Positions 16,637-23,483 of a stretch of 64,000 bases of DNA are shown piece after piece. The notes below the pieces were generated by a model. It was not told the DNA's origin, searched no databases, and worked only from the letters and a program-made list of their open reading frames with translations. Position 1 is the first letter of the stretch. Every line of letters starts with the position of its first letter. The position numbers and the translations under genes are program-made. Source of the DNA: Nocardioides caeni (GTDB taxonomy: Bacteria > Actinomycetota > Actinomycetes > Propionibacteriales > Nocardioidaceae); the NCBI RefSeq assembly GCF_004912195.1, contig NZ_STGW01000007.1:137634-201633 (forward strand), written 5' to 3'.

Positions 16637-17629
16637 ATGGCTCGCGTCGCACTCGTCCTCGGCTCCGGCGGCGCCCGCGGCTACGCCCACCTCGGCGCGG
16701 TGCAGGAGCTGCGGGAGCGCGGGCACGAGGTGGTCGCGGTGTCCGGTACGTCGATGGGCGCCCTCGTCGGCGGCCTGGTCGCCACCGGCCGGGACGAGGA
16801 GTTCGCCACCTGGGCCTCCACCCTGACCGGACGGCGGGTGCTGCGGCTGGCCGACCCCACCTGGGCGGGCGGCGGAGCCGCGACGGCCGAGCGACTGATG
16901 GAGGCGCTCGACGAGCTGGTCGGCGACGTCGTGATCGAGGACCTCCCGATCCCCTACACCGCGATCGCCACCGACCTGCTCGCGCGGCGCGAGGTGTGGT
17001 TCCAGCGCGGCCCGCTCCTGCCCGCGATCCGCGCCTCCATCGCCATCCCCGGCCTGTTCACGCCCTCCGTCGTCGACGGACGGGTTCTCGTCGACGGCGG
17101 TCTGCTGAACCCGCTCCCCCTGTCACCGACCGCCGCAGCGATCGCCGACTTCACCCTCGCCGTGTCCCTGCAGGGTCCGCGCGTTCCCGGAGAACCCGAG
17201 TCACCGGCCCGCGGCTTCTCGGTCCGCCGGGCCGAGTGGGCGGCCGACCTGCGCCGACGCCTCCGGCGGGGCGAGGATGCGGCGGCAACCGGCGCGGCGG
17301 TCGAGCCGGCGCCCCCGTCGTCGCCCCAGCCCCCTGTCCAGCCCCAGCCCCCGGTCCAGTCCCAGCCCCCGGTCCAGCCCCCGGCGCCCGTCTCGCCGCT
17401 CGACGCGGTCGACGTACGCCCGGACATGCGCACATCCGAAGTCGTCGCGATGTCCTTCGACGCGATGCAGAGCCTCATCACCCGCTACCGCATCGCGGCG
17501 TTGCCGCCGGACGTGCTCGTCACCGTGCCCCTCGGTGCGGCCCGGACGCTCGACTTCCACCGTGCCGACGAGCTGATCGCGCTCGGTCGGGAGCTGACCC
17601 GGATCGCCCTCGACGACGCGGGCCGCTGA
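16637..17629 (+). CDS. Patatin-like phospholipase family protein
   Basis: A 330-residue Ser-Asp dyad lipid hydrolase. The oxyanion loop GSGGARG is at residues 8-14, the nucleophile Ser39 is in GTSMG, and the Asp153 dyad partner is in DGG. Overall it resembles the bacterial RssA/NTE-like group. A Pro/Gln linker (repeats of QPPVQ, residues about 230-256, from an imperfect 18-bp DNA repeat) separates the catalytic part from a C-terminal helical segment. The ATG at 16637 follows GGGAGG at eight bases. There is no signal peptide, so it acts inside the cell on phospholipids or lysophospholipids; the substrate is unproven. A 64-bp gap separates it from the acidic membrane protein gene downstream. 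Confidence 0.9.
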   Translation: MARVALVLGSGGARGYAHLGAVQELRERGHEVVAVSGTSMGALVGGLVATGRDEEFATWASTLTGRRVLRLADPTWAGGGAATAERLMEALDELVGDVVIEDLPIPYTAIATDLLARREVWFQRGPLLPAIRASIAIPGLFTPSVVDGRVLVDGGLLNPLPLSPTAAAIADFTLAVSLQGPRVPGEPESPARGFSVRRAEWAADLRRRLRRGEDAAATGAAVEPAPPSSPQPPVQPQPPVQSQPPVQPPAPVSPLDAVDVRPDMRTSEVVAMSFDAMQSLITRYRIAALPPDVLVTVPLGAARTLDFHRADELIALGRELTRIALDDAGR

Positions 17630-17693
17630 GGACCCGGTGACCGGTTGGCGCATTTGCCCTCCAGCACCGTCCCCCTCAGGGCATCATTCGCCC

Positions 17694-19241
17694 ATGGGCA
17701 TGGGGCTTGCATCGGACACGCGCGCCACGATCGCGGCGTTGCTGGCCCACGTCGCACCCGAGCCCCTGCCGGCCGAGCAGGCTATCGGCCTCCTCCAGGA
17801 CGTCCAGTGGACGGACGTCGCCGAGCTCGGGCGACTCGCCTACCACGCGTTGACCGGCGTCGACCCCGGCGACGGCGACCCGGCTACCCCCGGCGAGGTG
17901 CAGGCCGGGTTCCCACCCTTTGCCGCCGAGGTCCTGATGCGCGCCATCCTCGGACCCGACCACCGGCGCCCCACAGCCCAGGCGCTCCTCATCGTGCTCG
18001 ACACCGTGCCGACAGCCTCCTGGCCGACGGCGGGACGGCCGTTCGTGACGCTCCCCGAGACGCCGGCCGAGCCGGTCGCCGTCGAGGAGGCCGAGCCAGC
18101 CGGCCCGGCCGAGGCCGAGCCGGAGGCAGATCCGCAGGCAGAGCCGCAGGCAGACGTCGCGCCGTCGGTCGAGGACGGCCCCCCGTCGGAGAGCGCGCCG
18201 GAGAGCAGCCCGGAGAGCAGCGCCGGGCCTGAGATCGACACCACGCCGCCGGCACCGGTCGGCCGGGCAGCACTCCACGCCGAGTTCCGCAGCATGCTCA
18301 CCCCCTCACGGGAGGTGCCACGCTTCGATCCTCTGAGCGCCCCGCTTCCCGACGTGCTCGGCGACCCGCTGCGCCGCCGGATGGGAGACCCGCTCACCGA
18401 CCCCTGGCAGGACGACGAGGACGGCGGTGTCCCCGCGGACCAGGCCGTCGAGCCCGTCGAGACCGAGCCCGAGTTCGTCGAGGCCGAGCCCGTCGAGACC
18501 GAGCCGGAGTCCGTCGTGGCCCTCGAGCCGCCGCCGGCCGAGGAGCCGATCGACCAACCTCACCCGGAGCCGACCGACGAAGGGGCCCAGGAACCCATCG
18601 CGGAGCCTGTCCCCGAGCACGTCGAGGACCAGGCCGACCAGGCCGAGGAGCCGGAGCCGGTCTCCGCCCTCGCCGAGGAGCTGGAGCCCGCGACCGAGCC
18701 CGCCGAGGTCGTCCAGGTCGTCCAGGACACCGATCCGGCCGCACCGCGCGGCATGCACGAGGAGTTCCGCAACCTCGTCGACCCGTCGTTCCGCCCAGCG
18801 GCAACGCCGAGCGCACCGGCTCGCAACGCTCCCGTCGCCGCCGTCGATCCCATCGAGCGTCTCGAGGCGTTCGAGGCGCGATCAGGGTCCTCGCCCTCCA
18901 CGGAGGCGTCCGCGGGCGCGGCACGAGACGAGCTGTCCGACGCCGCGGTCCCCCGCCGGACCGACCGCCGGTCAGATCGCCGGCCAGATCGCCCGTCCGA
19001 TCCCGCCGGGCAGGGCAGCCGGCGGCGGGCTGTCGAGAGCCGGGAGACCGACGACGACACCGGTGCAGGCGACCGTCAGCAGACGCTGCTCCTCGTGGCC
19101 CTGCTGGTGGTGATCATCGTGCTGGGCATCGTCTTCGCCACGTCCCGCGGCGAGTCGGACGCCGACGGCTCCGACGACGCGCCGACCTCGCCTCAGGGGG
19201 CGAGCCTGGTCCTCGACCAGCCGGTGGACGACCGCGCGTAG
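17694..19241 (+). CDS. Acidic Pro/Glu-rich membrane protein with N-terminal kinase C-lobe-like remnant
   Basis: No overall family is recognised. Residues about 5-110 (WTDVAELGRLAYHALTG, then FAAEVLMRAIL and DHRRPTAQALL) resemble the last subdomains (IX-XI) of Hanks-type kinases, but the ATP-binding lobe and the HRD and DFG motifs are absent. A long acidic Glu/Pro/Val stretch (about 115-430) contains two related motifs, LHAEFRSMLTPS and MHEEFRNLVDPS. One membrane helix lies at about 462-484, with a short acidic tail after it. The topology suggests a large cytoplasmic acidic domain anchored at its C-terminus. The gene ends 49 bp inside the convergent pdxH gene. The start could also be the ATG at 17700. 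Confidence 0.7.
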   Translation: MGMGLASDTRATIAALLAHVAPEPLPAEQAIGLLQDVQWTDVAELGRLAYHALTGVDPGDGDPATPGEVQAGFPPFAAEVLMRAILGPDHRRPTAQALLIVLDTVPTASWPTAGRPFVTLPETPAEPVAVEEAEPAGPAEAEPEADPQAEPQADVAPSVEDGPPSESAPESSPESSAGPEIDTTPPAPVGRAALHAEFRSMLTPSREVPRFDPLSAPLPDVLGDPLRRRMGDPLTDPWQDDEDGGVPADQAVEPVETEPEFVEAEPVETEPESVVALEPPPAEEPIDQPHPEPTDEGAQEPIAEPVPEHVEDQADQAEEPEPVSALAEELEPATEPAEVVQVVQDTDPAAPRGMHEEFRNLVDPSFRPAATPSAPARNAPVAAVDPIERLEAFEARSGSSPSTEASAGAARDELSDAAVPRRTDRRSDRRPDRPSDPAGQGSRRRAVESRETDDDTGAGDRQQTLLLVALLVVIIVLGIVFATSRGESDADGSDDAPTSPQGASLVLDQPVDDRA

Positions 19242-19861
19242 TGCAGCCGGTCGTGGAGACGACCGCGCCGGCCCTGCCAGAACTCGAAGCTGGTCGGCCT
19301 CACGCGATAGCCGCCCCACTCACCGGGCACCGGCACGTCCCCCTCGGCGAAGCGCTGCTCGGTCTCGGCGAGCCGCCGCTCGAGGTCCGCTCGGCCGTCG
19401 ATGACCTGCGACTGCGGCGACGCCCAGGCGCCCAGCTGCGCGCCGCGTGGGCGCGAGCGGAAGTACGCCGCCACCTCGTCGGGCGGCACCGGACGGGCGG
19501 TGCCCTCGACGCGGACCTGTCGCTCGAGCGCGTGCCAGGGAAAGAGCAGCGCGCACGCCGACTGCGCCGCCAGGGCGACCCCCTTGCGGGAGGCGGTGTT
19601 GGTGAAGAACGTGAAGCCCTCGGCCGGTCCCTCGGCGGCGACCCCCTTGAGCAGCACCATCCGCGCGGATGGCGAGCCGTCGGGGTCGACGGTCGCGACC
19701 ACCATGGCGTTCGGCTCGTGCAGGCCGGCGGCGACCGTGGTGGTGAACCACTGCTCCCACAGGGCCCATGGTCCCTCGGGTGCGTCCTCCTCGCGAAGGC
19801 CGATGTCGCCGTACTCCTGACGCAGGGCCGCCAGATCCACGGCAGCGTGCTCCCCGGGCAT
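19193..19861 (-). CDS. pdxH: Pyridoxamine 5'-phosphate oxidase
   Basis: FMN-dependent enzyme oxidising pyridoxine or pyridoxamine 5'-phosphate to pyridoxal 5'-phosphate. The 222-residue protein has LREEDAPEGPWALWEQWF near the N-terminus, the FMN/PLP-binding block PNAMVVATVDPDGSPSARMVLLKG, FFTNTASRKG, SRPRGAQLGAWAS and the C-terminal WSRTRLAP, which corresponds to the RLAP end of E. coli PdxH. The C-terminus is complete, so the 49-bp overlap with the convergent membrane-protein gene is not an artefact of pdxH. It faces away from the citrate synthase gene across 85 bp. Confidence 0.95.
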   Translation of the reverse strand: MPGEHAAVDLAALRQEYGDIGLREEDAPEGPWALWEQWFTTTVAAGLHEPNAMVVATVDPDGSPSARMVLLKGVAAEGPAEGFTFFTNTASRKGVALAAQSACALLFPWHALERQVRVEGTARPVPPDEVAAYFRSRPRGAQLGAWASPQSQVIDGRADLERRLAETEQRFAEGDVPVPGEWGGYRVRPTSFEFWQGRRGRLHDRLHYARSSTGWSRTRLAP

Positions 19862-19946
19862 GTGCCGACGCTAGCGCGTGCGGCACAATGCCGAGTGGCC
19901 CCGGCCACTCGCCGATGAGCCGCCCGCACGCACGAAGGAGTCGCCG

Positions 19947-21050
19947 ATGCCTGAGGTACACCACGGACTGGAGGGCGTCGTCGCCTTCGAGACGCAGATC
20001 GCGGAGCCCGACAAGGAGGGTTCGGCGCTGCGCTACCGCGGCGTCGACATCGAGGACCTCGCCGGCCGGGTGCCCTTCGAGAACGTGTGGGGTCTGCTGA
20101 TCGACGGCTCGTTCACCCCCGGCCTGCCGCCGGCCGAGGCCTTCAGCCTCCCGGTGCACACCGGCGACGTGCGGGTCGACGTCCAGGCCGCCATCGCCAT
20201 GCTGGCGCCGGCCTTCGGCTTCGGACAGACCTACGACATCACCGACGAGCAGGCCCGCGAGGACCTCGCCCGCGTGGCCGTCATGGTGCTCTCCTACGCC
20301 GGCCAGTCGGCCCGCGACATCCACCTCCCCGTCGTCCCGCAGCGGCTCGTCGACGAGGGCAAGACCCTCGCCGAGAAGTTCCTGATCCGCTGGCGCGGCG
20401 AGGCCGACCCCAAGCACGCGCACGCGATCGACGCCTACTGGTCGTCGGCCGCCGAGCACGGCATGAACGCCTCGACCTTCACCGCCCGCGTCATCACCTC
20501 CACCGGCGCCGACGTCGCGGCCGCCTTCTCCGGCGCGATCGGCGCGATGAGCGGCCCGCTGCACGGTGGCGCCCCCTCCCGCGTCCTCGGCATGATCGAG
20601 GAGGTCGAGAAGTCGGGCGACGCCCGCGCCTACGTCAAGAACCTGCTCGACTCCGGCGAGCGGCTGATGGGCTTCGGCCACCGCGTCTACCGCGCCGAGG
20701 ATCCCCGCGCCCGCGTGCTGCGCCGCACCGCCAAGGAGCTGGGCGCCGCCCGCTACGAGGTCGCCGAGGCGCTCGAGCAGGCCGCGCTCACCGAGCTCCG
20801 GGAGCGCCGCCCCGACCGCGTGCTGGAGACCAACGTCGAGTTCTGGGCCGCGATCGTCCTCGACTTCGCCGAGGTCCCCGCCAACATGTTCACCTCGATG
20901 TTCACCTGCGCCCGCACCGGTGGCTGGTCGGCGCACATCCTGGAGCAGAAGAAGACCGGCCGCCTGATCCGCCCGTCGGCGATCTACACCGGCCCCCCGA
21001 CCCGCCCCGCCAGCGACATCGAGGGCTGGAACGCCGACTGGGCCCAGTAG
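19947..21050 (+). CDS. Citrate synthase (second isoform, CitA-like)
   Basis: Condenses oxaloacetate and acetyl-CoA to citrate in the TCA or methylcitrate cycle. The 367-residue protein belongs to the short actinobacterial citrate synthase 2 group. Catalytic His206 (SGPLHGGAP) and His245 (MGFGHRVYRAEDPRA) are in place. The position of the catalytic Asp (NVD in E. coli GltA) is Glu298 (NVEFW), which I recall from mycobacterial CitA proteins too. The ATG at 19947 has a strong GAAGGAG seven bases upstream. The gene ends exactly where a 22-bp repeat array begins. Confidence 0.92.
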   Translation: MPEVHHGLEGVVAFETQIAEPDKEGSALRYRGVDIEDLAGRVPFENVWGLLIDGSFTPGLPPAEAFSLPVHTGDVRVDVQAAIAMLAPAFGFGQTYDITDEQAREDLARVAVMVLSYAGQSARDIHLPVVPQRLVDEGKTLAEKFLIRWRGEADPKHAHAIDAYWSSAAEHGMNASTFTARVITSTGADVAAAFSGAIGAMSGPLHGGAPSRVLGMIEEVEKSGDARAYVKNLLDSGERLMGFGHRVYRAEDPRARVLRRTAKELGAARYEVAEALEQAALTELRERRPDRVLETNVEFWAAIVLDFAEVPANMFTSMFTCARTGGWSAHILEQKKTGRLIRPSAIYTGPPTRPASDIEGWNADWAQ

Positions 21051-21051
21051 C

Positions 21052-21191
21052 CCACGAAGTGTGGAGGTCTCTCGCGCGAGGTACGCCGGTTTCTTGCACG
21101 AGGTACGACAGTTTCTCGCCGTACCGAGAAACCTCCGCACTTCGGCCGAGAAACCTCCCCACCTCGTGCGAGAAACCACCCCACCTCGGCC
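21052..21191. repeat. Face-to-face array of 22-bp units: three minus, 8-bp centre, three plus
   Basis: Minus-strand units occupy 21052-21073, 21074-21095 and 21096-21117. Plus-strand units occupy 21126-21147, 21148-21169 and 21170-21191. The centre is GCCGTACC. Units share GAGAAAC at the start, C-CAC or C-TAC in the middle and TTCG or CTCG near the end. At unit junctions CTCGNNCGAG palindromes recur every 22 bp. The array starts one base after the citrate synthase stop codon and ends one base before the stop codon of the convergent VldE-like gene. Confidence 0.92.
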
Positions 21192-21192
21192 G

Positions 21193-21792
21193 TCAGAGGC
21201 GGTCGGCGAACCACGAGGTCAGGCCGCGAGCCGCGGGGCGCGTGATCGAGACGTGGACGTGGTCGCGGTGGCGCAGCGTGGGTGAGCAGCGGCGCACGGT
21301 CGGGCACGACGAGCTGAGGTAGGGCTCGGGCCGGAAGCCGTCCCAGGCCGACCACATGCGGTCGGCCCAGATGACATACATGATGCCCATCCGGCGAGCG
21401 CGGACGTGCCGGTTGCCCGCCGCGTCCGGGGCGAAGATCGTCTCGAGGAAGCGGCGGACGCGCAGGCGGTCGGCCCTGCTGCGCACGTTGACGCCCCAGT
21501 CGAAGGCGCGTCCCTCCTTGTGCTCCGACGTCCCCGGACCGCAGGCACGCGAGATCGAGCCGAGACGGCCGCCGAAGGTCCGCACGGTCCAGCGGGCGAG
21601 GACGACCGTCCCGGGCTTGGGGCGTGGCGAGCACCCCGTCTGCGGCTGGTACGACGCATAGGGCTCGAGCTCCGGCACCGGGCCAGCGACGGCGGCTCCG
21701 GCGGGGCTGGTGGGCCAGCCGAGGGCTCCGACCAGCACGATCACGAGCAGCAGGGCGGGGCGCGCGGTCGATGCGCGGCGGCGGTGGGACAC
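21193..21792 (-). CDS. Secreted VldE-like protein (ARB_07466-like C-terminal domain)
   Basis: A 199-residue exported protein. After a signal peptide (ARPALLLVIVLVGALGWPTSPAGA, roughly residues 10-33) comes a domain with SEHKEGRAFDWGVNV, GIMYVIWADRMWSAW and HRDHVHVSI. The conserved His and Asp pattern resembles the M15-like fold annotated as ARB_07466 C-terminal or VldE in actinobacteria, often attached to cell-wall binding modules. A cell-wall hydrolase role is plausible but not shown. The GTG at 21792 is chosen because GGAG lies six bases upstream; an ATG at 21825 is possible. It is divergent from the protease gene and convergent with citrate synthase across the 22-bp repeat array. Confidence 0.75.
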   Translation of the reverse strand: MSHRRRASTARPALLLVIVLVGALGWPTSPAGAAVAGPVPELEPYASYQPQTGCSPRPKPGTVVLARWTVRTFGGRLGSISRACGPGTSEHKEGRAFDWGVNVRSRADRLRVRRFLETIFAPDAAGNRHVRARRMGIMYVIWADRMWSAWDGFRPEPYLSSSCPTVRRCSPTLRHRDHVHVSITRPAARGLTSWFADRL

Positions 21793-21872
21793 GGCGTACT
21801 CCAAAGGGGGCGACCCGATCCCCATCGGCCGGCGCACGGCCGGCCTGAGCCTCGACGCAGCCGGGAGTGTCA

Positions 21873-21896
21873 GCGACCCGACACATGTCGGGTCGC
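21873..21896. promoter_or_regulatory. 24-bp palindrome between divergent secreted-protein genes
   Basis: GCGACCCGACA (21873-21883) and its exact complement (21886-21896) flank a 2-bp centre. It lies about 80 bp from each of the two divergent start codons, an operator position. It could control both the VldE-like protein and the trypsin-like protease. Factor unknown. Confidence 0.6.
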
Positions 21897-21978
21897 GCAC
21901 CCGACGGAGCGTCGCGTCGCGCGGATCGAGACTTCTCGGCATCGGGCCCGAAGGCCCACCGATCCCGAGGAGCCCACC

Positions 21979-23412
21979 ATGTCGCACACGATGAAGCACT
22001 CCGTCCGCGGCGCACTCGCCGCCACCGGCACCCTGGTCGCGCTGACCGCACTGACTGCGGTCGCCACCCCCGCCCAGGCCGAGGAGTCGGCGGCACCGAC
22101 CGAGGCCGATCGTGCTGCCGAGGTCGCCGCGCTGACCCAGCCGGGCGTGGTGCAGGAGGAGATCTGGTTCGGCGCGAACGTGTGGAGCGAGACCCTCGGC
22201 GACTACATCAGCGGCGAGCCGACGTGGGTCAGCTACGTCTGCAGCGGCTTCGTGGTCAGCCCCGACGGGTGGATCGCGACCGCCGGTCACTGCGTCTCCA
22301 ACGACCGGCAGGTCGCGGACGACATCGAGCAGCAGCTCATCGAGGAGTGGGTGGCGGACGACCCGACCTGGGACGCGGAGTTCCTGGCCAGCGACTTCTC
22401 GGTATTCACCGAGGACGTCGAGCGTGAGGTCTACGTGACCCTGCCGGCCGCAGTGACCGGCAGCGACGTCCGCGAGGACCTCCTCGCGCGGGTCATCGAC
22501 GAGCAGACGGTCGAGCAGGGCGACGCCGCGCTGCTCAAGATCGAGGCGGACGGCCTCAACGGTCTCGCGCTGGCCGAGGCGGACCCGGAGATCGGGCAGG
22601 AGATCACGAGCGTCGGCTATCCGGCGATCGTCGAGGACGCGACCACCGATGACCTGACGCCGACCTTCCAGCCCGGCACGATCAGCTCGGAGAAGACCTT
22701 CGACGGTGAGTACACGCCCGTCTACCAGCTCAGCCAGGACCTCGAGGGCGGCATGAGTGGCGGACCGGTCGTCAACGGCGACGGCGAGGTGATCGGCCTG
22801 ATCAGCGCCGGCTTCGACGGCACCGACCTGAGCTACGCCGCGCCGGTGGCCCGCCTCACCGAGCTGCTGGCCGCCAACGGCGTCGACCCTGTCCTCTCCG
22901 AGTCGTCGACGGCCTTCCGCGACGGCGTCCGTGCCTTCTACGACAGCGACCGCGAGACGTCCGTCGCCCAGCTGCAGGCGGTCGTCGACGACCAGCCGCG
23001 CAACACTGCGGCAGCGGACTACCTGGAGCGCGCCGAGGCGCTGCCGGTCGCGGAGAAGCCGAAGGCGGACGACAAGGACGGCGAGGACGCCATGTCCAAC
23101 GTCTGGATCATCGTCGGCATCGTCGCCGGGTCCACCGTCCTGATCGCGGCGATCGTCGTCGCCGCTGTCGCCGTCAGCCGGCGCCGGGCCACCCGGCAGA
23201 CCGCCTACGGCCAGGTCGGCTCGTGGCCCGCCCAGCCGGTCCAGCCGGTCGCGCCGGTCGCGCCCGGATTCGCCGCCCAGCCCGGCCAGCAGTACGCCCA
23301 GCAGCCCGGTCAGCAGCCCGGTCAGCAGTACGGTCAGCAGTACGGCCAGCCGCCGGTCGGCTTCGCCCCGCAGGGGCAGCCGTCGCCGACCACCCACCGC
23401 TGGCAGGGCTGA
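21979..23412 (+). CDS. Membrane-anchored trypsin-like serine protease
   Basis: A 477-residue protein: signal peptide (about 1-34, ending TPAQA), S1-type protease domain with His104 (TAGHC), Asp182 (QGDAALLKI) and Ser260 (GGMSGGPVV), then a helical segment at about 313-350 that looks like one or two TPR-type repeats. A membrane helix (about 375-400) followed by RRR and a Gln/Pro-rich tail of PGQQ and YGQQ repeats complete it. The protease should face outward and the tail inward. The ATG at 21979 has GAGGAG six bases upstream. It is probably a surface quality-control or sheddase-type enzyme. Similar topology with an intracellular repeat tail suggests coupling to a cytoplasmic partner. Confidence 0.85.
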   Translation: MSHTMKHSVRGALAATGTLVALTALTAVATPAQAEESAAPTEADRAAEVAALTQPGVVQEEIWFGANVWSETLGDYISGEPTWVSYVCSGFVVSPDGWIATAGHCVSNDRQVADDIEQQLIEEWVADDPTWDAEFLASDFSVFTEDVEREVYVTLPAAVTGSDVREDLLARVIDEQTVEQGDAALLKIEADGLNGLALAEADPEIGQEITSVGYPAIVEDATTDDLTPTFQPGTISSEKTFDGEYTPVYQLSQDLEGGMSGGPVVNGDGEVIGLISAGFDGTDLSYAAPVARLTELLAANGVDPVLSESSTAFRDGVRAFYDSDRETSVAQLQAVVDDQPRNTAAADYLERAEALPVAEKPKADDKDGEDAMSNVWIIVGIVAGSTVLIAAIVVAAVAVSRRRATRQTAYGQVGSWPAQPVQPVAPVAPGFAAQPGQQYAQQPGQQPGQQYGQQYGQPPVGFAPQGQPSPTTHRWQG

Positions 23413-23439
23413 CCTGCACCGCTCCCTCCCCCACTGCCC

Positions 23440-23471
23440 GGCGGGCGTCGACCACGAGGTCGGCGCCCGCC
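23440..23471. terminator. Bidirectional terminator between protease and mocR genes
   Basis: Stem arms GGCGGGCG-T-CGACC and GGTCG-G-CGCCCGCC pair with one mismatch around the loop ACGA. It lies in the 71-bp gap between the two convergent genes. No clear T-tract on either side. Confidence 0.6.
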
Positions 23472-23483
23472 GTCGTGTCCCCC

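Noticed and set aside
17320..17395. CCCAGCCCCCGGTCC repeats as a regulatory repeat
   Set aside because: They lie inside the patatin gene and encode a Pro/Gln linker.
21052..21191. 22-bp repeats as a CRISPR array
   Set aside because: The units are directly tandem with no spacers, change orientation in the middle and have no cas genes nearby.
23280..23350. Short tandem DNA repeats at the end of the protease gene as an independent repeat element
   Set aside because: They are coding repeats for PGQQ and YGQQ in the cytoplasmic tail.
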